This document shows positions 17,810-26,228 of a stretch of 64,000 bases of DNA, in pieces. Made by a program: the position numbers and the translations under genes. Position 1 is the stretch's first letter; each line of letters starts with the position of its first letter. This DNA comes from an uncultured Aquimarina sp. (GTDB taxonomy: Bacteria; Bacteroidota; Bacteroidia; Flavobacteriales; Flavobacteriaceae): assembly GCF_947500065.1 (NCBI RefSeq), contig NZ_CANMQT010000010.1, forward strand, positions 106,034 through 170,033. Reading direction: 5' to 3'. The notes beneath the pieces were generated by a model. That model worked only from the letters and a program-made list of their open reading frames with translations. It ran no database searches and was not told where the DNA came from.

Positions 17810-20140
17810 TTATTTTAAAATTAAATCTAATTCCTGGCTAATCGAATCCACTCGAGCCTCCATAGATCGAATTGCAATAGTAGATAAATATCGACCTAAA
17901 GGTAAAACCGGCTTTATGATTAATTCCTCTTTTTCTTCATTATCATCAAATGAATTAACTAAGGATGAAATTATCTCGGTCGGTTTCAACTCAATTATAT
18001 ACTCCTCTCCCAACCTTTTCATAATCTCTCGCGTATGACCATATCTTACATTTCTCAATGTAGTTAACGGAGCTGATAATTGTGTATTTGTTTTTGCTAT
18101 TTTGCGTTCTTCTGCATTAGTTATAAGCAGGTGTTTGATTATTATTTTTTCTTTTAATACCGGAAAAGAATCATTTAATACTTTTTTTAAAACCTCTTCA
18201 ATACCTTTAGACACTCTACCTCCAATATTATCATAATATCCTGCATCTGCATATTGATCCGACTTTGATTCATCTGTTTCTGTAATTTTTCTAATATCTC
18301 CTACTGGTGTTATAAAAGGAAAACTTGCGTTAATGCGCATGGCAGTAGAAAGTGCTATAGAATTATTAGGATAACTTGATTGTACATTATCCAAAAAATC
18401 ATTCATTCCTGCCAAAGGTCTTAAATGAGAATACTTTACCGGGCTAATGATATTGTAATTTCCTGTTTGCGTATGTGTCGTATTAATGAACAACAAGGGC
18501 GGAATTTTCCGGTTAGAATCTTCAAAGTTTCCTTCAGAAACATCTTTATAAAAAGACAAAAACTCTTTATCAAGAATACTTTGATTTTTTGAGTCAGCGA
18601 AATATTTTTTATGAGCCTGGACCCATTGTTCCTCTAATAATTGTCCTCTATTTTCAAAATTAAACAAGCTGGTAATCTCCTTAAACAAATCTCTACCTAG
18701 TAAAGACAGTAATGCTACGGATAGATAATTTTCTTTATATATGACACTCGCCTTATATTTTGAGCCAAGATATTCAGTATCTGTAGGTATGCTAAAACTT
18801 GATATACTATTACTAAGACTTGCAGTTCTAGCTTCTGCAAAAAACATAGCATTACCTACACTTCCGCCCGAGGCACCTGTTAATGAAAGTAAATTTTCTT
18901 CAAAATAAGCTCCATTTGATTTTTCGTATAAATAACTATGCACCAAAAATGACCAAAGCCCAGCTCTCGACCCTCCTCCTTCGGCAGAAACCATAATGAT
19001 TGGAAAAAGTTTATCACTACTATCAATAATCTCTTCCCTACTCTTTAACCAATTATAAACATAAGTATTTAATGGTAACCTATTTATATTAGTTTCTTTT
19101 AATTTAAGCTGATAATGATCTGAGGTATCAGAAAAAAATCTAGCCGAAAAAACACAGAATACAGCAACAATAGAAAGAAGTGGCAGTTTAATCTTTTTTC
19201 CTAGTAAGATTAATATGAAACAAATCATAAACAGACTTAACAAAGAAAGTATCAAAATGGATAACGGATTTATTCCAGTAGCTAGATTAGGATAAAAATT
19301 TAAAACTAAGAATGTAATTAACAGTAAACATCCAGCTATCAGAATCATTCCATAAAACAGCTTCTTAGGAAAATCTTTTAGAAATCTATAACTATTAAAT
19401 GACAACGTAGAAAACAACAACGCTAAAGCACAATTAGAAAGAAATAGATTACCCAAGTCCTTTTCTGCCTGCGTATTTAAGGTTCCTAACGATATAATTA
19501 AAAGCATTAATCCTATAGATACACCAAAAAAGATGACAGTTGTTTTGGAACCTCTATTAAGAACGTCTTTTAGTACCTTATATAATTTAGGTTCAGATAA
19601 CAATAACAATAACAAGATAATCAGAATTAAAGTATTTATTGGATCTAGGAACCTTGTATAACTGTTTTCTAATCCGAATAACTCCATCGCATTAAGAATA
19701 CCTAATGCTGATATTGCCAATAATAGAATTGCTAGAATTCTGGGCAATGTTTTCCTCATGTGAATTCTAGTCATATAAGGGTAACTAGCAGATTCACTTC
19801 TATCCTGAAATTTGTAATGCTGATTAGGTATAAACCCAATAAGGTTATTGATTGAAATATCTTTGTAGTTATGAAAATAAAAATATTTGGGAGCATTCCA
19901 GATTAAGAAAGCAGCAATAGTAAGTAAACTAAAATATAAAGGAACTTCTAATAAAAAAGTATCCGCTTGATTTAAAATTAACAGTAAATCTAATGTTTGA
20001 GGAAAGTGCCATAATGCTAGATAAACAGAAACAATAAAAAATATACTAATAATATTATTAGTTAATTCTCTTAATAGGTTTTTAAACCAAATACTGAAGC
20101 CCTGGAAAAAAAGTAGTAGTTTGATCATCATTATAATCAA
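17810..20140 (-). CDS. Polytopic membrane protein with patatin-like phospholipase domain
   Basis: The 776-residue protein has about ten hydrophobic segments in residues 1-350, followed by a patatin-type lipid acyl hydrolase domain. The oxyanion-hole motif is GGGSRAG, the nucleophile elbow is G-A-S424-G-G and the catalytic Asp is D632 in DAGYYDN, so the Ser-Asp dyad is complete. This suggests membrane-linked hydrolysis of phospholipids or acylglycerols. Bacterial patatins range from housekeeping lipases to toxins; no secretion signal or effector context is seen here. The start MIIMMIKLL is uncertain by a few codons. Confidence 0.8.
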   Translation of the reverse strand: MIIMMIKLLLFFQGFSIWFKNLLRELTNNIISIFFIVSVYLALWHFPQTLDLLLILNQADTFLLEVPLYFSLLTIAAFLIWNAPKYFYFHNYKDISINNLIGFIPNQHYKFQDRSESASYPYMTRIHMRKTLPRILAILLLAISALGILNAMELFGLENSYTRFLDPINTLILIILLLLLLSEPKLYKVLKDVLNRGSKTTVIFFGVSIGLMLLIISLGTLNTQAEKDLGNLFLSNCALALLFSTLSFNSYRFLKDFPKKLFYGMILIAGCLLLITFLVLNFYPNLATGINPLSILILSLLSLFMICFILILLGKKIKLPLLSIVAVFCVFSARFFSDTSDHYQLKLKETNINRLPLNTYVYNWLKSREEIIDSSDKLFPIIMVSAEGGGSRAGLWSFLVHSYLYEKSNGAYFEENLLSLTGASGGSVGNAMFFAEARTASLSNSISSFSIPTDTEYLGSKYKASVIYKENYLSVALLSLLGRDLFKEITSLFNFENRGQLLEEQWVQAHKKYFADSKNQSILDKEFLSFYKDVSEGNFEDSNRKIPPLLFINTTHTQTGNYNIISPVKYSHLRPLAGMNDFLDNVQSSYPNNSIALSTAMRINASFPFITPVGDIRKITETDESKSDQYADAGYYDNIGGRVSKGIEEVLKKVLNDSFPVLKEKIIIKHLLITNAEERKIAKTNTQLSAPLTTLRNVRYGHTREIMKRLGEEYIIELKPTEIISSLVNSFDDNEEKEELIIKPVLPLGRYLSTIAIRSMEARVDSISQELDLILK

Positions 20141-20490
20141 ATTTAGAATTAAATATCCTTAATTCCATGAATCAATTTAAAAATAACTATCATAATTATC
20201 GCTCATTGCTATTTTATGAGATATAAACCCAAAAGCAATAAACTAGGTCTCAATATGTTAATGAAATTGTAAATTTTAACATTTGTCTAAACCCCACTGT
20301 TTATAGGTAAGACGAGATTGTTTTGGAAAATATTAATTAATAAATCAATATTTAAATCAATAAAAGTACGGTTTTAACACAAAAAGTTGTATCTTGTCGT
20401 TGATTATGTGTTTTACGACGATAAAATCATCAACTAAGTAAGATAAAACTTACTTTTTAAATTGCAGTTTAACCCAAAAAGCTGAACCTT
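20141..20490. other. Divergent intergenic region with attenuator-like structure
   Basis: This carries the promoters of the patatin gene (minus) and the small secreted protein gene (plus). The plus-strand leader contains GTTGAT near 20399 and a complementary ATCAAC near 20429, then a 7-bp hairpin with a T-run at 20436-20458. Confidence 0.4.
20436..20458 (+). terminator. Terminator-like hairpin in a 5' leader (possible attenuator)
   Basis: AAGTAAG (20436-20442) pairs with CTTACTT (20449-20455), and a T-run to 20458 follows. It lies 33 bases before the ATG at 20491, where a terminator would stop transcription before the gene. An overlapping upstream dyad could compete with it. The stem is short, so this may not be functional. 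Confidence 0.35.
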
Positions 20491-21024
20491 ATGAAAAAAC
20501 TACTACCCCTATTAACATTACTTTTCGCAAGTGTTGCATTTGCGAATGTAAAAATTGACATTTCTTATAAATTAATGTCTGTGACCGAAAATACCGTAAT
20601 CAACGGTTTAGATGAAAATACTGAAGAAGGTGTAATTTTTATAACAGAAAGCTTACATCTCGAAAATGGTGTTCGCATTAAGATTAGAAACGCTTGCTTA
20701 ATTGTTTTAGGAGATATTTCAGGAAATGGAATTCTTGATGTAGACGAAACAGCAACCGTAACTTTAGAAGGAGAGAAAAAAGGAAGAGTTACCTTTATAG
20801 ATAGATTTCTAGCTGACTCAACTTGTCAACAAAGTACAGGTCTAGAAACATTTAAAGATATTAAAGACGTTCCCCAAGGTCTTAACTATAGTCTTTACAC
20901 GCTAACTGGAAGACTATTAGACCACGGTAAAATTGATGACTATATCCATAATTATATGGATCCAAAAACATACTTCATTAAAATAGAAGGATACAAATTA
21001 AGAAAAATCGTTTTTAAAGGTTAA
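20491..21024 (+). CDS. Small secreted protein of unknown function with sorting-tail-like end
   Basis: The 177-residue protein has a clear signal peptide (MKKLLPLLTLLFASVAFA). Residues 40-100 look like a short beta-helix (IFITESLHLENGVRIKI, NACLIVLGDISG). The last 50 residues (GLNYSLYTLTGRLLDHGKI, then YFIKIEGYKLRKIVFKG) resemble a type IX sorting tail lacking the usual PNP motif. I cannot assign a function. A near-perfect terminator follows, so it is likely monocistronic. Confidence 0.6.
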   Translation: MKKLLPLLTLLFASVAFANVKIDISYKLMSVTENTVINGLDENTEEGVIFITESLHLENGVRIKIRNACLIVLGDISGNGILDVDETATVTLEGEKKGRVTFIDRFLADSTCQQSTGLETFKDIKDVPQGLNYSLYTLTGRLLDHGKIDDYIHNYMDPKTYFIKIEGYKLRKIVFKG

Positions 21025-21053
21025 ATCAATCATAAAAAGTAAGGTTTTATGAT

Positions 21054-21087
21054 AGCGCGACAATTATATAATTGTCGCGCTTTTTTT
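21054..21087 (+). terminator. Strong rho-independent terminator
   Basis: A 28-base perfect palindrome (arm AGCGCGACAATTAT, 21054-21081) is followed by T to 21087. It ends the transcript of the gene at 20491-21024 and isolates it from the molybdenum cofactor operon. Confidence 0.9.
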
Positions 21088-21151
21088 ATTTTAAAAGAGT
21101 AAATTTCTTTTTTGAGTAATCCAAAATTTAGGTTTCTTCCGAACAAAGCAA

Positions 21152-21159
21152 TATTTTTG
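21152..21159 (+). promoter_or_regulatory. Candidate -7 element of the molybdenum cofactor operon
   Basis: TATTTTTG matches TAnnTTTG and lies 18 bases before the moeA ATG at 21177, which predicts a very short leader. No convincing -33 element was seen. No Moco riboswitch-like structure fits in so short a leader. Confidence 0.4.
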
Positions 21160-21176
21160 AAAGAAAATAATGGTGT

Positions 21177-22352
21177 ATGATTTCTGTTTCCACAGCGCTA
21201 TCAATAATTTCAAAAATATCCTACCTCCCAAATACTAAAACCATCCTATTAAAAGAGGCCAATGGATTAGTTCTTAGTGAAGATATTGTCTCTCCAATAA
21301 ACATGCCTCCCTTTCGTCAATCAGCAATGGATGGATATGCACTGTTACTCCACGATAAAAATTCTTATCAAATTATAGGCGAAGTAAAAGCTGGGGATTC
21401 TGATGACCTTACATTAGAACCAGGACAAGGAGTTCGTATTTTCACAGGAGCCAGAGTTCCAGATAATGCTGATACTGTGGTAATTCAGGAAAAAGTATCC
21501 AGATCAGAAGATAGTATAACTATTGACGGTCAAATAAATAAAAGTCAGAATATTAGACTCAAAGGAGAGCAAATTAAAAAAGGCGATACTGCATTACCCA
21601 AAGGAACAAAATTGACTCCGGCAGGCATTGGATTTCTTGCAGGATTAGGAGTTAGCAAAGTTGAAGTTTATACTCCTCCACGAGTAGGGGTTATTACCAC
21701 TGGTAATGAACTAATACCACCCGGAACAAGACTTAAAGAAGGAAAAATTTATGAAAGTAACTCTTTACAACTAGCAGCCGTTCTTACACAATGTAATATC
21801 AAAAAAATCACCCAATATGTAGTGCAGGATGAATATAAAAGTACTAAAGAAACTATCAAACAATCTATTGATAATAATGATCTTGTATTAATTAGTGGTG
21901 GTATTTCTGTTGGTGATTATGATTTTGTAAAAGAGGCCTTAGCAGAGCTTCATACAGAAGAATTATTTTATAAGATTAAGCAAAAACCAGGAAAACCATT
22001 ATTTTTTGGTATTAATGATAAAACTATGGTTTTCGCATTGCCGGGCAATCCAGCTTCTTCCCTCACTTGTTTTTATATCTATGTGTTACCTATTATCGAA
22101 AAAATGAAAGGTATGAAATCAATGGGTCTTACCAGAACTGCCAAATCCATCACTGCCGATTTTATTAAAAAAGGAGATCGTGCACAATTTCTGAAAGCAA
22201 AAGTATCCGGTGAGACTGTAGAGATTCTAGAAGGTCAAAGTTCGGCCATGTTATATACGTACGCCATTGCAAATGCATTAGTTTATATTCCGGAAAACAT
22301 TGACAGAATTGAAAAAGGAGATATCGTAGCAACTATTTTATTACCCCAATAA
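21177..22352 (+). CDS. moeA: Molybdopterin molybdenumtransferase MoeA
   Basis: MoeA inserts molybdate into adenylylated molybdopterin, the last step of Mo-cofactor synthesis. The 391-residue length is normal. Visible signatures are the N-terminal MPPFRQSAMDGYA, the MoCF domain segment VGVITTGNELIPPG, then LVLISGGISVGDYDFVKEAL, and FALPGNPASSLTCFY; a MoeA C-terminal domain follows. It is the first gene of a seven-gene same-strand Moco cluster. Confidence 0.95.
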   Translation: MISVSTALSIISKISYLPNTKTILLKEANGLVLSEDIVSPINMPPFRQSAMDGYALLLHDKNSYQIIGEVKAGDSDDLTLEPGQGVRIFTGARVPDNADTVVIQEKVSRSEDSITIDGQINKSQNIRLKGEQIKKGDTALPKGTKLTPAGIGFLAGLGVSKVEVYTPPRVGVITTGNELIPPGTRLKEGKIYESNSLQLAAVLTQCNIKKITQYVVQDEYKSTKETIKQSIDNNDLVLISGGISVGDYDFVKEALAELHTEELFYKIKQKPGKPLFFGINDKTMVFALPGNPASSLTCFYIYVLPIIEKMKGMKSMGLTRTAKSITADFIKKGDRAQFLKAKVSGETVEILEGQSSAMLYTYAIANALVYIPENIDRIEKGDIVATILLPQ

Positions 22353-22495
22353 TTTTTCTGTTTTTCAAAAAAAAATACACTGTTAATTTCCATTTTAACC
22401 ATTACTTATCTTTCTTTTTGAATAAATCATAAAAATTTCTGAAAGAGTATATTCTTTACTTTTTTCGTTATATCTTGCAGGAAACAACGATATTC

Positions 22496-22828
22496 ATGTA
22501 CCATATTAAAAGTAGAATTTGGATCGAAGGAGAAGAAGGGGTTTTTCTGGGAGAAGGAAGAATCAAAATCCTTAAAGCGATCATTAGCGAAGGTTCTCTT
22601 TCTAAGGCTGCTAAATCTCTGGGAATGTCGTATAAGAAAGCCTGGAACTTAGTCGATTCTATCAACAAAAATGCTTCGGCTCCGATTGTAACTACAAATA
22701 CTGGTGGCAGCGGCGGAGGCGGTACAAAAATTACGGAATACGGAATAAAAATGATTGCCGCTTTCGAAAATATTAATAAAAACTGTTGGGATTTCCTAGA
22801 TCAACAATTAAAAGAACAACAGTTATGA
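22496..22828 (+). CDS. ModE-like molybdate-responsive HTH protein (DNA-binding domain only)
   Basis: The 110-residue protein matches the N-terminal LysR-type winged helix of ModE: GRIKILKAIISEGSLSKAAK, then MSYKKAWNLVDSIN, and the glycine stretch TGGSGGGGTKIT. It lacks the C-terminal molybdate-binding (Mop/TOBE) domains of full ModE, so how it senses molybdate, if it does, is unclear. I start at ATG 22496 rather than the TTG at 22475, which falls in a TATCTTG promoter-like element. Its stop overlaps the mobA start by four bases (ATGA). It probably regulates molybdenum genes. Confidence 0.82.
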   Translation: MYHIKSRIWIEGEEGVFLGEGRIKILKAIISEGSLSKAAKSLGMSYKKAWNLVDSINKNASAPIVTTNTGGSGGGGTKITEYGIKMIAAFENINKNCWDFLDQQLKEQQL

Positions 22829-23397
22829 CGTTAAGAAAAAAACCAACCATAACTGGAATCATACTTGCTGGTGGCAAAAGCAGCAGAATGGGTCAGGATA
22901 AAGGGCTAAAACTTCATAATGGTAAACCCTTTATACAACATATTATAAATGCAATCGAATCCGTTACCAATGAAATTCTAATTATTACTAGCAGTATCGA
23001 TTATGAAATATTTGAGTACCCTTGTATTCCGGATTTAATACCAGACAAAGGTCCTGTAGGCGGGATTTACACCGGTTTAAAACATACAAAAACAGAGCAG
23101 AATTTGGTACTAAGCTGTGATGTTCCTTTTGTTACTTCTACTGTTCTCAACAACCTTATTTCTGAATATGAATCGAATTATGATGTCATTACTTATGAAG
23201 ACATTCCTCTTATAACATTATATAGTAAATCGGCAGAAAGAATTTTTTTTGAAAGTATCGAAAAGAAACGTCTTAGCCTGAGAAAAACGCTTTCTACATT
23301 AAAGGTAAAAAGTATACCTATTGAAGAAAATATCGAACCATATGTAAAAAACATCAATACTCCTCAACAATATAAAGAAGCAACACAATGGAACTAA
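22825..23397 (+). CDS. mobA: Molybdenum cofactor guanylyltransferase MobA
   Basis: MobA attaches GMP to Mo-molybdopterin to make the (bis-)MGD form used by DMSO-reductase-family enzymes such as the nitrate reductase at 50486-54007. The nucleotidyltransferase motif LAGGKSSRMGQDKGL sits at the N-terminus and SCDVPF at about residue 100. The start at ATG 22825 overlaps the modE-like stop; the longer frame from 22786 would be an upstream read-through. The 190-residue length is normal. It overlaps moaD by ten bases. Confidence 0.93.
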   Translation: MTLRKKPTITGIILAGGKSSRMGQDKGLKLHNGKPFIQHIINAIESVTNEILIITSSIDYEIFEYPCIPDLIPDKGPVGGIYTGLKHTKTEQNLVLSCDVPFVTSTVLNNLISEYESNYDVITYEDIPLITLYSKSAERIFFESIEKKRLSLRKTLSTLKVKSIPIEENIEPYVKNINTPQQYKEATQWN

Positions 23398-23627
23398 AGG
23401 TTTTATATTTCGGGATGATTGCTGAAGCTACTGATCGTAAAGAAGAGATAATCTCTTTGGAATTCGGTGGTAACGTAGATCAACTTCAAAATCTTTTAAA
23501 AGATAAATATAAAAAATTACAACATTTATCATTTAAAGTATCGGTTGATAAGGAAATTTCATCAAATGAAGTAGTACTTAGTCCAAATAATGAAATAGCA
23601 TTATTACCTCCTTTTTCTGGAGGATAA
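23388..23627 (+). CDS. moaD: Molybdopterin synthase sulfur-carrier subunit MoaD
   Basis: This 79-residue ubiquitin-fold protein ends in the required diglycine (LLPPFSGG). Its C-terminal thiocarboxylate donates sulfur to precursor Z in the MoaD-MoaE complex. It overlaps mobA and lies 15 bases before moaE. The activating enzyme MoeB is not in the window. Confidence 0.93.
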   Translation: MELKVLYFGMIAEATDRKEEIISLEFGGNVDQLQNLLKDKYKKLQHLSFKVSVDKEISSNEVVLSPNNEIALLPPFSGG

Positions 23628-23642
23628 ATAGATTATAAAAAC

Positions 23643-24083
23643 ATGAAAAAAAGAAAAACAGTTTTTGTAGAAGGTCCGATTAGTCCTTCTTTTATAGCCA
23701 ACTCTATAGAAAAACATCAAACCAAAACTACAATTGGCGCTCATAATATATTTTTAGGTCAAGTACGAGCAGATGAAATCGATGGTAAAATAGTACAGGC
23801 AATTGATTATTCGGCATATGCGGAAATGGCGGAAGAAAAATTTCATGAAATACGTGAAACCACTTTTAGCAAATATGAGCTAACCTGTATGCATATTTAT
23901 CATAGTCTTGGAAAAGTAAAAACTGGTGAAATTTGTCTTTTTGTATTCGTTTCTGCTCCTCATAGAAAAGTTACATTTGAAGCGCTTGAATTTTTCGTAG
24001 ACGAAATAAAAAAAGAAGTCCCAGTCTTTGGAAAAGAAATTTTTGAAGATGAAACTCATGTTTGGAAAGTAAATAAAGTTTAA
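23643..24083 (+). CDS. moaE: Molybdopterin synthase catalytic subunit MoaE
   Basis: The 146-residue protein carries the MoaE hallmarks GAHNIFLGQVRADEIDGK, a Tyr-rich YSAYAEMAEE, HSLGKVKTGEICLFVFVSA, HRKVTFEA and the catalytic Lys segment DEIKKEVPVFGKE. With MoaD it converts cyclic pyranopterin monophosphate to molybdopterin. It lies directly after moaD, as in most moa operons. Confidence 0.94.
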   Translation: MKKRKTVFVEGPISPSFIANSIEKHQTKTTIGAHNIFLGQVRADEIDGKIVQAIDYSAYAEMAEEKFHEIRETTFSKYELTCMHIYHSLGKVKTGEICLFVFVSAPHRKVTFEALEFFVDEIKKEVPVFGKEIFEDETHVWKVNKV

Positions 24084-24168
24084 TGAGTAAAAAGAAAAAT
24101 TGTTGAAGGAAGTTCAATTATTTAAAAACAAAAATAGGACCAACTAAAAAAACGATTAAACAATCGAC

Positions 24169-25083
24169 ATGGTAGACATAACACATAAAAACAACACACT
24201 TCGAACTGCAGTGGCTCAAGCAATAGTTAAGGTTGGAAGTTCGAAAACTATAGAAGCCATTGTATCCAAAAGTATTCCCAAGGGAGATGTTTTTGAAATG
24301 GCAAAAACTGCTGGGTTGTTTGCAGTAAAAAGAACCAGTGATATGATTCCGGATTGTCATCCATTACCTATTGAATATACGGCTATAGACTACAAAATCA
24401 ATGATCTCGAAATCACGATAGAGATGACGGTAAAAACAATCTATAAAACTGGCGTAGAAGTTGAAGCAATGCACGGTGCATCTGTAGTTGCGCTCACCAT
24501 GTACGATATGTTAAAACCAGTGGATAAAAATGTAGAAATCCAACAGATAAAACTACTTCATAAAAAAGGTGGTAAATCTAGCTATAAAGATAGTGGAGCT
24601 CCTTTTACTGCTGGGGTTATAGTTTGTTCCGATTCAATTTCTGCCGGCCACAAAGAAGATAAAGCTGGTAAAGCCATTATAGCTAAGCTAGAGGAATGCG
24701 GAGTTACTATTAATGCGTATACAATTATTCCGGATGAAACAGATCAAATACAACAACAGGTAAAACAATTAAAAGAAGCTGATAATGATCTTATAATTTT
24801 TACTGGCGGCACTGGATTATCACCACGAGATGTAACACCAGAAGCCCTTTTACCAATAATAGAACGTAGAATTCCAGGAATCGAAGAAGCAATTCGTAAC
24901 TATGGACAAGATCGTATGCCGTATGCTATGCTTTCTCGCAGTGTAGCTGGAGTGATTGGAGAATCTGTGGTACTCGCATTACCAGGTTCTACAAATGGAG
25001 CAAAAGAATCTATGGAAGCTATTTTTCCAGCAGTACTGCATACGTTTAGAGTTCTGAAAGGAGCAAAACACGATGGCAATTAA
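24169..25083 (+). CDS. moaCB: Bifunctional MoaC-MoaB fusion protein
   Basis: Residues 1-145 are MoaC (cyclic pyranopterin monophosphate synthase; PDCHPLPIEYTAI and KTGVEVEAMHGASVVALTMYD visible). Residues 150-304 are a MoaB/MogA-type adenylyltransferase domain (GVIVCSDSISAGHKEDKAG, then LIIFTGGTGLSPRDVTPEA). The fusion joins an early and a late Moco step in one chain. It is known in some Bacteroidota. Its 3' end overlaps moaA by 11 bases, which implies coupled translation with the partner of MoaC. Confidence 0.93.
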   Translation: MVDITHKNNTLRTAVAQAIVKVGSSKTIEAIVSKSIPKGDVFEMAKTAGLFAVKRTSDMIPDCHPLPIEYTAIDYKINDLEITIEMTVKTIYKTGVEVEAMHGASVVALTMYDMLKPVDKNVEIQQIKLLHKKGGKSSYKDSGAPFTAGVIVCSDSISAGHKEDKAGKAIIAKLEECGVTINAYTIIPDETDQIQQQVKQLKEADNDLIIFTGGTGLSPRDVTPEALLPIIERRIPGIEEAIRNYGQDRMPYAMLSRSVAGVIGESVVLALPGSTNGAKESMEAIFPAVLHTFRVLKGAKHDGN

Positions 25084-26101
25084 AATAAACCAAGTGAGTA
25101 TAAAAAATCAAAACATACTAACAGATAAGTTCGAGCGTAAGCATACCTATCTTAGAATTTCATTGACAGAAAAGTGTAATCTAAGATGTACATATTGCAT
25201 GCCAGCTAATGGGATCCCCTTAAGCCCCAAAGCAAATCTGATGTCAGCAGATGAAATTTATACAATCGCAAAAGAATTTGTAAATCTTGGAGTTACTAAA
25301 ATAAGACTCACTGGTGGAGAACCTATGGTGAGAAAAGATTTCCCTTTGATATTAGAGAAACTGGCTAGTTTGCCAGTAGAATTAGGAATTACTACCAATG
25401 GTGTATTGGCTAATCGTTTTATATCAGTCTTAAAGGAAAACGGCGTGAAGACTATTACTATCAGTATAGATTCACTGCATAAAGACAAGTTTGAAAAAAT
25501 CACCCGTCGTAATGAATTCGAAAAAGTTTGGAATACGATCCAACTTTTTCAAAATGAAGGTTTTAAAATCAAACTAAATATTGTTTTGATAAAAAACTTT
25601 AATGAAGATGAAATTATTGATTTCATTAACTTGACAAAAGATCGAAATCTAATCATACGTTTCATAGAGTTTATGCCATTTGATGGAAATCAATGGAATA
25701 TGGACAAACTTGTAACCCAGCAGGAAATATTAGATAAAGTAAACTATACTTTTCCTTTGCAACTTAAACGATTAACAGACGCTCCTAATGACACCTCTCG
25801 TAACTATAAGATTGAAGGGTACACTGGCAGTTTTGCAATTATAAGTTCTGTAACTAATCCCTTCTGTGACACCTGTAATCGTATACGAATTACAGCTGAT
25901 GGCAAGCTGAAAAATTGTTTGTTCTCCGGTAAAGAATTTTCATTATTAACTCCATTAAGAGCACAAAAATCTATAGTTCCTGCCATACAGTCTGCACTAA
26001 AACACAAATTTGCCACCAGAGGAGGAATGGATACTTCTGATAAATTAAAAAACCCTGAATTACATTCCAAAAATCGCAGTATGATTAGTATTGGTGGTTA
26101 A
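25073..26101 (+). CDS. moaA: GTP 3',8-cyclase MoaA
   Basis: This radical SAM enzyme starts Moco synthesis from GTP together with MoaC. The 342-residue protein has the N-terminal cluster motif C-N-L-R-C-T-Y-C (about residues 35-42) and the second, C-terminal cluster motif C-x2-C in PFCDTCNRIR plus a later Cys in KNCLF. It ends in the GG required for activity in known MoaA proteins (ISIGG). It is the last gene of the operon. Confidence 0.95.
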   Translation: MAIKINQVSIKNQNILTDKFERKHTYLRISLTEKCNLRCTYCMPANGIPLSPKANLMSADEIYTIAKEFVNLGVTKIRLTGGEPMVRKDFPLILEKLASLPVELGITTNGVLANRFISVLKENGVKTITISIDSLHKDKFEKITRRNEFEKVWNTIQLFQNEGFKIKLNIVLIKNFNEDEIIDFINLTKDRNLIIRFIEFMPFDGNQWNMDKLVTQQEILDKVNYTFPLQLKRLTDAPNDTSRNYKIEGYTGSFAIISSVTNPFCDTCNRIRITADGKLKNCLFSGKEFSLLTPLRAQKSIVPAIQSALKHKFATRGGMDTSDKLKNPELHSKNRSMISIGG

Positions 26102-26228
26102 TTCCTGTAAATTAAAATCTTATTCATTTACAAAAAAACCACTATATTTAAACCTATATCCTAGTAAGACCCCAAACTAACTTTGTCGGATGATTAACTA
26201 ACGTAAGGTCTTAATCAAAAGCGCATCT

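Noticed and set aside
22786..22824. Longer MobA start 13 codons upstream
   Set aside because: It lies inside the modE-like gene; the ATGA overlap at 22825 is the normal coupled start and fits the family N-terminus.
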